Made by a program: the position numbers and the translations under genes
Assembly (NCBI GenBank): GCA_013285705.1
Contig: JABDHA010000007.1
Location: 1-64,000 of the forward strand
Length of the DNA: 64,000 bases
Direction: 5' to 3'
Source: Acidobacteriota bacterium
Lineage (GTDB): Bacteria; Acidobacteriota; Terriglobia; Terriglobales; Acidobacteriaceae
Notes under the pieces: model-generated
Seen by the model: only the letters and a program-made list of their open reading frames with translations
Told to the model about the DNA's origin: nothing
The model's database searches: none
In this document: piece by piece, positions 23,743 through 33,358 of the stretch
Layout: each line of letters begins with the position of its first letter
How positions within the stretch are numbered: position 1 is the stretch's first letter

Positions 23743-25583
23743 TCTGCTACTACTATATTTCGATTCTCAGTGAGTGGTGCATCTTGCTGTTCAAAGCCTC
23801 GGGCGACCAGCATCCGAAAAATGGTCTCTCCAGGCCGGCTGCTGACTAAGATTACCTCGCCGCCATGCTCGGCGGCGACGCAATGCGCCAATGTTAGCCC
23901 CAGCCCTGAGCCCTTTTGCTTTCCTTCACTTACGAAGGGTTCAAATAGCGTTGTGCGAATCTTTTCAGGAACTCCAGGTCCGTTATCTTTAATCTCTAAA
24001 ATAATCCGCCCATCATCCTGCGTATCGAGTGTGGCGATCACCTGTGCATCTGCAACGGCGAGGTGAGCAGACTGGCAGGCGTTCAGCAGCAGATTGTAAA
24101 TAGCTCGCTCGATCTGCTTTCCATCGAGGATCGCCATTGTCCTGGCAGGATCACCGCATTTGATGGCAAGTATGACACCCGCGGCGTCAGGATGAGCGCG
24201 AATAAGCACAACCGCACGTTCCAGCAGAGTTGCCATCAATTCATGCGAGCGGCGGATTGCAGTGCCAGTTCTGCTGAAGATCAGTAGTGATTCGAGGAGC
24301 TCTGTTGTGCCATGAACGGCAGTGCGAATATCGGCGAAAATTTCATTCCGCTCCGGCTCGGAGAGCTTTGCCGAAGCGAGAAACTCTGCATTTGCATAAA
24401 CAGCCGCAAGATAGTGACGAAGGTCGTGTGATACAGAACTCGCCATGCGGCCAATCGTTGCCAGCCTTTCGGACTCGAGCAATGCACGATTAGCGTGCTG
24501 AATTTCATTCCGCATACGAGCAAAGGCTGTACTCAATTCCTGTACTTCCATTGTGCCCCGATGGGGTAGCAAATGGGAGCTATCGCCGACGCCGAAGGCG
24601 CGAACCCCTGTGGCCAGTTCTTCCAATGGCCGCGTTACCACACGGGAGAGCGCCATCATGAGAATCGTACCCAGCACCAGGGCCAGGAGCCCGGCAATTA
24701 ACATCAGGTGATCGATCTGCCGGATGGAGCGCTCCGCTTGATCGAAGGACTTCATTACGATCAATTGGAGCGGGGCTGAGGAATAAGGGGAAAGGTCTTC
24801 CGTAACAGCAAGGTACTGCTCGCCGGCCAGCTTTACCGGTAAAGGGCTCAACGTTTTTCCGGATGAGGGCAGAGGATGTGCCGTCAACTCCGTCTGCACG
24901 GGAGGGGTGAGTGTGCTGGCCACCGCAGAGCCGCCGCTGGCGAAGGTCGCTTCGACAGTCGTTACCCGGCTGATCTGCTCCACCATATTGTCGATTTCAA
25001 AGCCGCTGACGACATATCCAAGCAACGTTCCGTTTTCCTCGCTGCCGAAGTAGACAGGATGCACAGAGCAGGCAAACAGATGGCCCCCACTCACCAGGTA
25101 GTGGCGTGTCGGTCCCGCAAACATCGCGCGCAGGTCGGAGCGGAGGGCAGGATTTGGGCGTGGGTGCTCGGTGTAGGCTGCAACGACGCGGTAATCTTTG
25201 TCTGCAAGAGCGAACAGGTCGTTGCCGCTCACCCTCCAGAACTCGACCGCACCATCCTCGATCGTGCGATCATCACTGGTCGTCATCAGCGCTTTTAAGC
25301 TGGGCAAGTCAGCAAGCAGGGCATTCTCGCGTTCCAGCGCGGTCATCCGCTGCGCCTGGAGATCATGGAATGTCATGACAGAATGCAGGAGATCGGACGA
25401 AAGGCCGGCGGTTACCTGCGCCTCCAATCGGTGGCGGACGATTAGTAGACTGGTAAAGGTGGCGCTTGCGATGATGAGCGCCATTGCGGCTACAAGTAAC
25501 TCGCGAGTTCGTATGCCTCGCTTCTGCGGCATACGTTCTGTGTTAGAGGTGGATTGCAGATGAACCTCGTGCCCCGTTGCCAT
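23739..25583 (-). CDS. Membrane sensor histidine kinase (dCache-like sensor, HAMP, HisKA, HATPase)
   Basis: A 614-residue sensor. Membrane helices at about 29-50 and 291-312 enclose a 240-residue periplasmic sensor resembling a double Cache domain. HAMP follows (RVVTRPLEELATGVRAF), then the phosphoacceptor helix with H386 (SHDLRHYLAA) and the ATP-binding domain with N box (NLLLNACQSAH), G1 (DNGPGVPEK) and G2 (GSGLGLTLAHC). It should autophosphorylate on H386 when the sensor is occupied and hand the phosphate to the regulator encoded two bases upstream. The ligand is unknown; Cache domains commonly bind small molecules. Confidence 0.92.
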   Translation of the reverse strand: MATGHEVHLQSTSNTERMPQKRGIRTRELLVAAMALIIASATFTSLLIVRHRLEAQVTAGLSSDLLHSVMTFHDLQAQRMTALERENALLADLPSLKALMTTSDDRTIEDGAVEFWRVSGNDLFALADKDYRVVAAYTEHPRPNPALRSDLRAMFAGPTRHYLVSGGHLFACSVHPVYFGSEENGTLLGYVVSGFEIDNMVEQISRVTTVEATFASGGSAVASTLTPPVQTELTAHPLPSSGKTLSPLPVKLAGEQYLAVTEDLSPYSSAPLQLIVMKSFDQAERSIRQIDHLMLIAGLLALVLGTILMMALSRVVTRPLEELATGVRAFGVGDSSHLLPHRGTMEVQELSTAFARMRNEIQHANRALLESERLATIGRMASSVSHDLRHYLAAVYANAEFLASAKLSEPERNEIFADIRTAVHGTTELLESLLIFSRTGTAIRRSHELMATLLERAVVLIRAHPDAAGVILAIKCGDPARTMAILDGKQIERAIYNLLLNACQSAHLAVADAQVIATLDTQDDGRIILEIKDNGPGVPEKIRTTLFEPFVSEGKQKGSGLGLTLAHCVAAEHGGEVILVSSRPGETIFRMLVARGFEQQDAPLTENRNIVVAE

Positions 25584-25585
25584 GG

Positions 25586-26323
25586 TTACGGAACAAACTT
25601 ATAGCCTGCGCCGTAGATCGTCAGCAGATGGCGCGGGTTGGCTGGGTCCGGTTCCAGCTTTTGCCGCAGCTTGAGTATCTGATTATCTACCGTGCGGGTT
25701 GTTGGATAGGCATTATAGCCCCAGACTTCGTTAAGTAGCAGCTCGCGGCTCAATACCTGTTCCGCATGTTCTGTGAAAAACTTCAACAGCTTGAATTCAT
25801 GGGACGTCAGCATGACGGGAAGCCCACCACGCTGCGCCGTCATTCTCTGAAAGTCGATCTCGCAGTCATCGAAGCGATAGATTGTCGTCGGAGCAGTTCG
25901 GCGACGGCGGCGAATCGCTGCCTGTACGCGAGCCATCAGTTCACGCGGACTGAATGGCTTTGTCACGTAGTCATCGGCACCGAGCTCCAGAAGCAACACT
26001 TTATCGACAACTTCTGCAATGGCGCTGAGCACGATCACCGGAGTATCGCTTGAGATGGTTTTCATACTCTGGCATAGCTCACGACCGGAAATCTGAGGAA
26101 GGATGAGATCGAGGACTACCGCAACCGGCCTGTGAGCGCGAAAAGAATCCAGCCCCGTCTGGCCATCGCCCGCTACGACGACGGAGTAATGTTCGGCGGC
26201 AAAAATACGCCGGAGCACCTTCTGCATGCGCGGATCGTCTTCAACAACGAGAATTGTGCCCAGCCCGGACTCGGGCGTACTTTCATCGGTCGCGGTGACT
26301 GCCGGTTCGATCTCTTTAAGCAT
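25586..26323 (-). CDS. OmpR/PhoB-family response regulator
   Basis: A 245-residue two-domain regulator. The receiver domain (about 22-135) has the acidic pair D29/D30, phosphoacceptor D72 (VVLDLILPQISG) and K122 (TKPFSPREL). The C-terminal winged-helix domain (about 148-245) has the TSHEFKLLKFFTEH segment and the recognition region TRTVDNQILKLRQKL. Members bind as tandem dimers to direct repeats about 11 bp apart. ATG 26323 has a strong AGGAGG upstream. It heads the operon with its kinase, a porin and a cupredoxin. It is the most likely reader of the TGACA-box arrays in this locus, including two boxes in its own promoter. Confidence 0.94.
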   Translation of the reverse strand: MLKEIEPAVTATDESTPESGLGTILVVEDDPRMQKVLRRIFAAEHYSVVVAGDGQTGLDSFRAHRPVAVVLDLILPQISGRELCQSMKTISSDTPVIVLSAIAEVVDKVLLLELGADDYVTKPFSPRELMARVQAAIRRRRRTAPTTIYRFDDCEIDFQRMTAQRGGLPVMLTSHEFKLLKFFTEHAEQVLSRELLLNEVWGYNAYPTTRTVDNQILKLRQKLEPDPANPRHLLTIYGAGYKFVP

Positions 26324-26367
26324 ATTTTTATTTTCCTCCTGAAGATAAGAGGGTTGATAGTGGTATA

Positions 26368-26393
26368 TGACGAAAATGACAAAGTCGTGACAA
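26368..26393 (-). promoter_or_regulatory. TGACA boxes in the promoter of the response regulator operon
   Basis: On the plus strand TGACAA occurs at 26377 and 26388, 11 bases apart, with a third TGACGA at 26368 (nine bases off). For the leftward operon the repeats read TTGTCA, so their orientation is opposite to that of the other arrays relative to transcription. They lie 45-70 bases upstream of the regulator's start. This fits autoregulation of the two-component operon, by activation or repression. Confidence 0.5.
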
Positions 26394-26449
26394 TTGTCCC
26401 AGAAAAGTATAGCTGCCTTCCCGTTTGGTGCGACAGTGGCCTGAAATGG

Positions 26450-27640
26450 TCATGATGGATGGCCTTTCTGAATGGCTGTACGACGGGTGGTATGAAGTCG
26501 TCGGGAAGAGCTTGTTTGCTGGAGCAGTACTTGTCGGTAAAGCCGCATGTATTCCGCCGCGATCACAGGAGCAGAGAGCTGCGGAAGAGAAGGCGGAGTG
26601 GGGCGAGGCTGGCTAAGTACAGTGCAAATTGCCTCCGCAAGTGCTTCTTCCGTCGAAGATGTAAGTGGGACATAGTGGCAGCCTTCATTCCCACCAAGCT
26701 CACGGAAAGCGGGAATATCAGAGCAGACGACACGGCAACCGGCGAGCAATGCCTCTGCAACGGGCAGACCGAAGCCCTCAACAAGGGAAGGTGCGAGAAG
26801 AAGTTCGCAGTTTCTATAGCACCAGAGCATTTCCGCTTCACGAATGCCACTCAGGAGCACGACACTTTCAGACAAGCCCGCTGTACTGATGAAGCGATGG
26901 ATTTGCGGCGTCTCTGGTCCGTCAATTCCGACAATCACGAGCAGCGTGGCAGGATGGATCTTTTTCTCGCTAAGCAGGCGCCGGAAACTCTGCAGAGTCA
27001 GCAACAAGTTTTTATTCCGGCGATGTTGTGCGACGCAAAGGAAAAAAGGGCTTCGCTTCCACTGCGGCAGAGGATTTTGTCCGCACAAAGAAGTACTGGG
27101 TTCGACGCTGTTATAAATCCGGACAGCCTTTTCAAACAAAGGCCCTGCAGCCTTATTGCCAAGCTGTCGCAGCGTGCTGTCGGAAACGCAGGCAATAGCA
27201 TCGGCAGCCCGTAGACATTGCCATAGAACCAGTCGATTGAAGAGCACCTTCGGAAAGCCGAAGTTCTCTGGAATGTCATACGGGTAAAGGTCGTGGAGCG
27301 TCACAATTGTGGGACAGTGAAATGCACCCGCACGCAATGGCATCGGATAGGAGAGATGGACCACGTCCGCTTCTAGCTGAGCTGCAATGGCTGGAAGGTC
27401 TGTGTAATGCCATACGTTCCGGGCCAGCGTACCCGATCCGATGGAAATAGAGTGGATGTGCAAGCGTGCATCGAGGCGAGATATTGCTTCACAAAATGAC
27501 TCATACTGCCGTTGAGCAACAAGCAAATGAACCGCGGTCACATCAGACCTCGTAAGTAGGCATCGGGCAACATTGGCGGCGTGGCGGGAGACACCCGATA
27601 GCTGGACAGATGCGGAGACAGCGGCGATGACGATGTTCAT
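26450..27640 (-). CDS. Family 4 glycosyltransferase
   Basis: A 396-residue retaining glycosyltransferase with two Rossmann domains. The acceptor domain starts MNIVIAAVSASVQLSGVSRHA. The donor domain has the E-x7-E motif (LVEGFGLPVAEALLAG) and the helices before it (LLSGIREAEMLWCYRNCELLLAPS). It adds a sugar from a nucleotide donor to the growing lipid-linked unit at the cytoplasmic membrane. Its ATG overlaps the stop of the polymerase gene by four bases, and it is the last gene of the exopolysaccharide operon. The sugar is unknown. Confidence 0.92.
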   Translation of the reverse strand: MNIVIAAVSASVQLSGVSRHAANVARCLLTRSDVTAVHLLVAQRQYESFCEAISRLDARLHIHSISIGSGTLARNVWHYTDLPAIAAQLEADVVHLSYPMPLRAGAFHCPTIVTLHDLYPYDIPENFGFPKVLFNRLVLWQCLRAADAIACVSDSTLRQLGNKAAGPLFEKAVRIYNSVEPSTSLCGQNPLPQWKRSPFFLCVAQHRRNKNLLLTLQSFRRLLSEKKIHPATLLVIVGIDGPETPQIHRFISTAGLSESVVLLSGIREAEMLWCYRNCELLLAPSLVEGFGLPVAEALLAGCRVVCSDIPAFRELGGNEGCHYVPLTSSTEEALAEAICTVLSQPRPTPPSLPQLSAPVIAAEYMRLYRQVLLQQTSSSRRLHTTRRTAIQKGHPS

Positions 27641-28923
27641 GATGGGTAAGCCTTCAGCGAAGAGCGTTGTTTCCCGCCTTGTTGATGGAGTTGTGAAGGG
27701 CTGCCGGCCTGTCCCAGCGGACCGTCAAGATGCAGGTCTTCAGACCGTGCCAGGGTGAGGCTGATCAAAGTAATTGCCCAGAGAGGCAGAGAGAGATCAA
27801 AGTTTTCGGTATCGGCAACTCCACGTACGACGATAAAAAGCAATAGCCCCATGAAAAGCGCCTTGGTGGAAGGCGATGAGAGCCGCCGGACCTGACGATA
27901 GAAGCTGCCGTAAATACCAACGAACAGAACGATGCCAACGACGCCATAGGTGTAGAACTGCTGCAGCAGTTCATTGTGCGCATGCCATGCTTCGAATTCA
28001 CCGAAGGGCGGGATGACATTGCGGAAAGAATGAAAGCCATGCCCGATCCAGGGTTCTTGGACGGCTCTGTCGAGGACAACCGCCCATATGCCAAGGCGTC
28101 CTGAAAGCGTCTCTGATTGATTGCCGAGGTGTGTATAGACTTCGTAATAATCATCGATGAGACCCCAGAAAGCCCAAAGGATAAGGAGAGCGATCAGGAT
28201 GAGAGCGAGCTTACTTTTCCGACTCATCGACTTGTCACGAATAAGCAGGACTGCCTCGCCCATCACGAACGCAATGATGGTCGTCTTGCTGAGGCTCCGC
28301 AGAAGGCTGATCGCCAGAAAAGCGGCGATGACTTGCCATGTTTTTGAGGATCTGCTTATGTACTGCGCAATGAAAATTCCGAAAGCGCAGATGAATCCGA
28401 TCGCATTCGGGGTGAAAAAGTCCTCGTTCCCTGGACGAAGGTCGTACATGGTAGGGGAGAACCATTCCAGCAGCGCGATGAAGCAAGCGCCCAACACATA
28501 GCCTTTCATAATGGCGCTGGATATTCTCTCCATGGTGCCGGCGCGAAGAAGCAGGAGGATGATCGCCACCTCGGCAGCCATTCCGCACCAATAGGCAAAC
28601 GCGATCGTTTTTGATACCGTCACGCTCCAAAGCAGGCTGCAGCAGCCGAAGCCAAGAAAGCCGAGCACCCAGCGGAAGGGCGGCACGCGCAAGGCAAAAG
28701 GCAAAGAACTGGATGCAGAGCCGAAGGAATAAAAAGCCGCAGCAACCAGCAGCAGCAGATTAAGTGCAAAACTAAAAATAGCTCCGGTCTGTGCGTCGGA
28801 TTGGAAGAATAAGTAAGTGATGCACAGACGGGCTGCAAAATAAAAACCCACCGTGCCCGGCAACAAAAATATCCGGGAGTCCCGTTCGGCGGGAATAATG
28901 GCGACAGATACGGCTGTGCTCAT
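27637..28923 (-). CDS. O-antigen polymerase/ligase-like membrane protein (Wzy/WaaL type)
   Basis: A 428-residue membrane protein with about ten to eleven helices and a larger outer loop in the last third. There the Wzy_C signature appears: AVVLDRAVQEPWIGHGFHSF, then HAHNELLQQFYTYGVVG, with the His/Arg residues typical of the active loop. It would polymerise the flipped repeat units or ligate the chain to an acceptor on the periplasmic side. ATG 28923 has GAGG just upstream; a GTG at 28953 is in frame. It lies between the Wzz-like and glycosyltransferase genes. Confidence 0.87.
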   Translation of the reverse strand: MSTAVSVAIIPAERDSRIFLLPGTVGFYFAARLCITYLFFQSDAQTGAIFSFALNLLLLVAAAFYSFGSASSSLPFALRVPPFRWVLGFLGFGCCSLLWSVTVSKTIAFAYWCGMAAEVAIILLLLRAGTMERISSAIMKGYVLGACFIALLEWFSPTMYDLRPGNEDFFTPNAIGFICAFGIFIAQYISRSSKTWQVIAAFLAISLLRSLSKTTIIAFVMGEAVLLIRDKSMSRKSKLALILIALLILWAFWGLIDDYYEVYTHLGNQSETLSGRLGIWAVVLDRAVQEPWIGHGFHSFRNVIPPFGEFEAWHAHNELLQQFYTYGVVGIVLFVGIYGSFYRQVRRLSSPSTKALFMGLLLFIVVRGVADTENFDLSLPLWAITLISLTLARSEDLHLDGPLGQAGSPSQLHQQGGKQRSSLKAYPS

Positions 28924-28993
28924 ACCGCCTCGCAGGAAACCGCGATAAGACACCGGCCAAAAATGTTGCGAGCGTCAGTGCCGCCGCGGATGA

Positions 28994-30382
28994 TCATCGA
29001 ACCTCCTGACGCTTCGGCCCATATCGCTCCAATTTGTTTCGCAGAGTCACTTCGATCTGGTGCGCCAGCACTTTGCGAGAATCAGTTGCGCTTACAAGGT
29101 TCCAACGATGACGAGCGAGGATATACGCGCCTGTCGCAGCGGTAACGAATGCCGTGAGCAAAAGGGTGAGCAGGAGGCGAGGTGGCCAGGACTTCTTTTC
29201 CGGAATACCTGGCGCATCGATCACACTTACAACCGGGACATCTTTTGCTTCCTCAATGCGCGCAATTTCATATTGTTGTGTGAGCAACTCGAAGACCGTC
29301 TCCTCCACTTTGACGCGGCGATAGAGATCCGCAAAAGGAACGGCAAGCCGAGGGAGTTGCCGAAGCGAGGGATAGAGTTCGCCGTTTTGGCTGCCCGTCG
29401 AAGTTGTGCTGCTGTTTGAACCCTCATCACTGTCAGGCGGTAGCGGCGCGGACGATCCGCTCATTTTTTCCAGCTCATGCTGCAGGTCGGCTACGCGGGC
29501 CTGCGCCGCACGAACGCGAATATTGCTGCTGCCGTAGATCTGTCGCAGGGAATCCAGCTCAGACTGCCCGACGATAAGTTCTGCCTGTAGCTTCGCGCCT
29601 GCATCGACCATCGCCCGTGTCTGTTCTTTGATGTCGAGTGTGGTGTGCGTGCTTGAGAATACGCTTAGCTCCTGTTGTGCGCGTTCAAGTTCGGCCTCAA
29701 CTCCCTTTAATCGCCCTTCAATAAAGATGCGCTCCTGGTGTGCGGAGGAAGTGCTCGTCCTGTTCAGAAGCAGATTCAGCTCATTCAGATAACCCTGCGC
29801 CAGATCGCGCGCTCGCCGTGGATCAGTGTCCTCGACCGTGATGCTGATAACGCCGCTCTTTTTGTCGTCTGAGATAGAAGTGCGACGCGCCAGACGCTTC
29901 GCGGTATCGACCCGATAGCGCTTGTGGTAGACATGCTGCAATTGAAAGCGATCGATAAGGTGTCCGGTTATCGTTCCGCTGCGCAGCAAATCGACGAAGA
30001 GCGCACTCGTGTTTCTGGCGCCAAGCAGGCTCCCGGCCAGACTGCTCAACCCGCTGGATCCGCCGCCCAGTACGCGACCAGCCAAAGCGGCGAATATTGC
30101 TGAGCCTCCACCGGAGCTATCCGGCGGCATAATACGCGCAGTGGATTCATATTGCTTAGGAAGAACAAATGCGGTAACAAGGCTCAGGATCAGGGCGATG
30201 GCAGCAACGCGAGCTAAAAGTCGACGATGATCCCACAAAACCGATGCGTTCACGACCCAATTGGCCGGTGGCGCTTCGACTTCTACAGTCGCGGCTGGTG
30301 CAAGCAACTGTGTATCCGACAGAGTTTCCTCGGTAAGGATATGGTTTGAGCCGTTAAGCGTTTTTGGATGTTGAACTGGCAT
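28994..30382 (-). CDS. Wzz-like chain length determinant protein
   Basis: A 462-residue inner-membrane protein with the Wzz layout: an N-terminal membrane helix (about 57-74) followed by the LPKQYESTARIMPP segment, a long periplasmic region with coiled coil (about 215-310, ELERAQQELSVFSSTHT and similar), and a second helix near the C terminus (LLTLLLTAFVTAATGAYILA). There is no C-terminal tyrosine kinase domain. The family sets polysaccharide chain length and links polymerase to exporter. It starts seven bases behind the exporter gene. Confidence 0.88.
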   Translation of the reverse strand: MPVQHPKTLNGSNHILTEETLSDTQLLAPAATVEVEAPPANWVVNASVLWDHRRLLARVAAIALILSLVTAFVLPKQYESTARIMPPDSSGGGSAIFAALAGRVLGGGSSGLSSLAGSLLGARNTSALFVDLLRSGTITGHLIDRFQLQHVYHKRYRVDTAKRLARRTSISDDKKSGVISITVEDTDPRRARDLAQGYLNELNLLLNRTSTSSAHQERIFIEGRLKGVEAELERAQQELSVFSSTHTTLDIKEQTRAMVDAGAKLQAELIVGQSELDSLRQIYGSSNIRVRAAQARVADLQHELEKMSGSSAPLPPDSDEGSNSSTTSTGSQNGELYPSLRQLPRLAVPFADLYRRVKVEETVFELLTQQYEIARIEEAKDVPVVSVIDAPGIPEKKSWPPRLLLTLLLTAFVTAATGAYILARHRWNLVSATDSRKVLAHQIEVTLRNKLERYGPKRQEVR

Positions 30383-30388
30383 AGTGTC

Positions 30389-33358
30389 CTATACTCCCGC
30401 AGCCACGGCGGCCGTGATTGCGATGGAACCTGCAATTTGCGCGGTGGTAAGCAGATTGCGCCAGAACAGCGAGGCGCCAATAATCTTCTGCGGGACCACG
30501 ATTACATCTCCGGGATCAAGACGAGTGGAAAGAACATCGTGGTCGTACCATCCGCCCGAGCGTCGTCCCACTACCGAGCCGTTCGCGCGAATCACGAAAA
30601 TCTCCTTCCGGTTGGCAACTTGGGTGGTTCCTCCCGCTCGCTGCAGATACCACCCCGCAGTTTTGCCAGGAACATAGGTAAAGGCAGAGGCGTTGTATAC
30701 CTGACCGGTGATCAACACGAAGCCTGGCCGTTTGGGGATGCGTAACACATCACCCCTGCGTACCTCGATATCGGCTGGCGTTCCCGCCCAGCTATCGATG
30801 TCCGCGGTGATATGGATCACAAGCCGCCCACTGGCAGGTTGGCTACGCAGGCGAGAGATCGTCTGCTCCTGCTGTTGCTGGATGAGCTGTAGCTGCGCCG
30901 ACTGATCGCTACCACCAAGGTTTGGCGAGATCCGCGCTGCCGCAGAGCTTGTCTCGATCTGATGAATGAGTTCTGAGCGGCTTTTCTCTTCAAGCTCACG
31001 CACCTGATCGCGAGTGAGAATGGCCCCTGCTGGATAGGCGGTATCGCGAAAACCGCCGGCACGCCGCAACAGATCGCTTAAATGCTCGCCTTCCTTAAAT
31101 CCGTAACTGCCAGGGTGTGCCACTTCGCCATCAATGGTGATGGATGCTCCGATGTCGTTCCACCCGGTGACCTGATGAACAGTCAGCACGTCTCCTGGCT
31201 TTAACCGAGGGTCTGCACTACGATCGTTTTTAAGGACGGCGGCGCCGATGTTGATGTCAGAACGCTCTGTTTCGACTTTCGTGCCACCCACCACGTTGTA
31301 GCTGATCAAGTCTGCCTTATCTAACAAGGCATCTCGCTTGAAGCCGCCTGCCATGCGTACAAGTTGCGCCGCGGTCATGCCTTCTGAAAGAGCATAAGAG
31401 CCGGGCCGCAATACTTCACCGCCAATCGCAACTTTTGGTGCATCGGCTTCATATCGGCCGAGAATGCGAACGGTGTCGAAAGGTTGAAGAGGCAGGTTAT
31501 TGTTGCCAATGAGAATATCCGGCACATTGAACTCGATGGTCTCCGGATGAAGGTCTGGTGGTACCAGGCGCACGATCTCGCCCCGGTCAGCCGGTTCTGG
31601 TAGAAGGTCCTGATAGCTATGCAATACATCGCTCAGGTTCATTCCATCGCGATATGAAACCCTGCCCGGGCGCACTACATGGCCTTCGAGATACACAACA
31701 CGCTCGCTGTACGGCAGGATCGGAGCCACACGAACGCGATCGCCATCTTTCACGCCGAATGTTGCGATCGCTGCGCGAGCTGCCGCAGGATCGCTCGATG
31801 AATTCAAATCGAGGCTGACCGTTTCGCGATGCTGATTGGCGTCAATGCGCTCGATCGTGATATGCCCGAGCGCCGCGGCGACAGTTGCCCCCCCTGCATC
31901 CTCTAAAACGGCGCTCAGAGTCTTTTCATCTTTCAACTCGTAAATTGCTGGCCGCTTCACAGCGCCGGAAACGGCCACCTGCGGTCCAGCCGGAGGCACC
32001 AGCAGCGTGTCGCCTCCTTGAAAACGATCGTCTGCCTGGCGCACGCCATGTAGCAGAAAGTCGTATAAGTCCACTTCTCCAACCAGCTCTTTACCGCGAT
32101 AATGGCGCAGCGTACGCAGCGAGCCTGCAGCGGTAGGTCCGCCTGCTGCGTAAAGCGCATTTACGGAAGATGAGAGCGAGCTGATGTCATAGGCTCCAGG
32201 ACGCTGTACATCCCCTACTACGTAAACGCGCACGGTACGCAGCCGCGAGACAGTAACGGCCACTTGCACATTACGGAACTGTGGCTGCAATGCATGTTGA
32301 ATCACACGCTGCGCGTGCTCCAGCGTCAGCCCTGCCACTTGCACATCTCCAGATTCGGGCAGCATAACGTGGCCTTCGCGAGTCACGACACGCGTGAAGC
32401 TCTGTGTGAGGCCGCCCCACATGTCGATCGTGAGGCTGTCTCCCGGGCCAATGACATAGTCGGGACCAATGGGAATATCAAGTGGCGCAGGGCCGGGAGC
32501 GGCGCCGAGCCGGGTGGCCGACGAGGCACTGCGATTCTCAAAAACATCGGAGCCAAAACGTTTCAGTGGCTCCGGTGAACTCGGAATCTGCGTGTAGAGA
32601 TCGCGTAGCGAGAGCAGATTATAGGGAGTTGGCTGACGAAGCACCTTTGGTTCATCGGTGATATTGCGGGTGTCCCTCGCTCTTTGACCTTGCTTTGAAG
32701 CCGCAGTGCCGGCTGCGCCTGGAGAACTACCTGTAGGAAGATTGAGTCCACCACCCTGCGACGATCCAGTCAAACCGCTCAAAGATGATGAATTCGTGCC
32801 GGGAAGTTGCGAAAGAGTCTCCAGCGTTTCCACTGAAGCTGGAGACTCATCACTATCTCCGCCAGCCGTGATCGAGCGTTGTAAATCGGCGTCGGAAATG
32901 TAACCGCGCGCGCGAAGAAAGGTCGTGATGTTTGCACGCACAGCACTGCTCGAAGCGATCTGACTGTAAAGCGTCTCATCCGTAATGGAATCCGGCTGTA
33001 TTTGTATCCCTTGCTGTTGCAGCATGTCGGCCAGAAGGGACTTCAGTTCGATAATCACCTCCGGCTTTTCCTGCAGGATGGCGATGATTTGTCCCGCCGG
33101 CAGAGCGATGCGGGAGCCCGTCACAGCGTCGATGCTGCTACCCGATCCGTTTGTGTCATTCGTTGTCGCAGATCCTGTAGTGTCTGTAGTGTCTGTTGTC
33201 GCGGTGGTCGGCGCATTCGAATTGGGAGTTGTAGGAGCGTTGGTCTGCGCAACCATGTTGTGGCTGATGGCGAGCAAAGCGGCAAGCCCTAGAAAGATGG
33301 CATGCCTGAAATGCCAACGTACGGACTGACGAGACGAATTGTGAAGCTGGACGATCAC
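30389..33358 (-). CDS. Wza-type polysaccharide export protein with about six SLBB domains
   Basis: A 989-residue exported protein. A signal peptide (about 1-38) is followed by a Thr/Asn/Gly-rich stretch, then the Poly_export domain (YVIGPGDSLTIDMWGGLTQ, about 300-380). At least six SLBB-like units follow, each beginning with a V-x-G-x-V pattern (YVVGDVQRPGAY, VSGAVKRPAIY, LEGHVVRPGRV, GGEVLRPGSY, DGEVAHPGSYG, TGQVYNASAF). A C-terminal helix (IAGSIAITAAVAAGV) may cross the outer membrane. It would form the export channel. Wza of E. coli is under 400 residues, so this one is extended. The start is GTG 33358, overlapping the previous stop (GTGA). Confidence 0.9.
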   Translation of the reverse strand: MIVQLHNSSRQSVRWHFRHAIFLGLAALLAISHNMVAQTNAPTTPNSNAPTTATTDTTDTTGSATTNDTNGSGSSIDAVTGSRIALPAGQIIAILQEKPEVIIELKSLLADMLQQQGIQIQPDSITDETLYSQIASSSAVRANITTFLRARGYISDADLQRSITAGGDSDESPASVETLETLSQLPGTNSSSLSGLTGSSQGGGLNLPTGSSPGAAGTAASKQGQRARDTRNITDEPKVLRQPTPYNLLSLRDLYTQIPSSPEPLKRFGSDVFENRSASSATRLGAAPGPAPLDIPIGPDYVIGPGDSLTIDMWGGLTQSFTRVVTREGHVMLPESGDVQVAGLTLEHAQRVIQHALQPQFRNVQVAVTVSRLRTVRVYVVGDVQRPGAYDISSLSSSVNALYAAGGPTAAGSLRTLRHYRGKELVGEVDLYDFLLHGVRQADDRFQGGDTLLVPPAGPQVAVSGAVKRPAIYELKDEKTLSAVLEDAGGATVAAALGHITIERIDANQHRETVSLDLNSSSDPAAARAAIATFGVKDGDRVRVAPILPYSERVVYLEGHVVRPGRVSYRDGMNLSDVLHSYQDLLPEPADRGEIVRLVPPDLHPETIEFNVPDILIGNNNLPLQPFDTVRILGRYEADAPKVAIGGEVLRPGSYALSEGMTAAQLVRMAGGFKRDALLDKADLISYNVVGGTKVETERSDINIGAAVLKNDRSADPRLKPGDVLTVHQVTGWNDIGASITIDGEVAHPGSYGFKEGEHLSDLLRRAGGFRDTAYPAGAILTRDQVRELEEKSRSELIHQIETSSAAARISPNLGGSDQSAQLQLIQQQQEQTISRLRSQPASGRLVIHITADIDSWAGTPADIEVRRGDVLRIPKRPGFVLITGQVYNASAFTYVPGKTAGWYLQRAGGTTQVANRKEIFVIRANGSVVGRRSGGWYDHDVLSTRLDPGDVIVVPQKIIGASLFWRNLLTTAQIAGSIAITAAVAAGV

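Noticed and set aside
26459-27214. A 251-codon open frame on the plus strand.
   Set aside because: It lies antisense within the GT4 glycosyltransferase gene and shows no domain signature or ribosome binding site.
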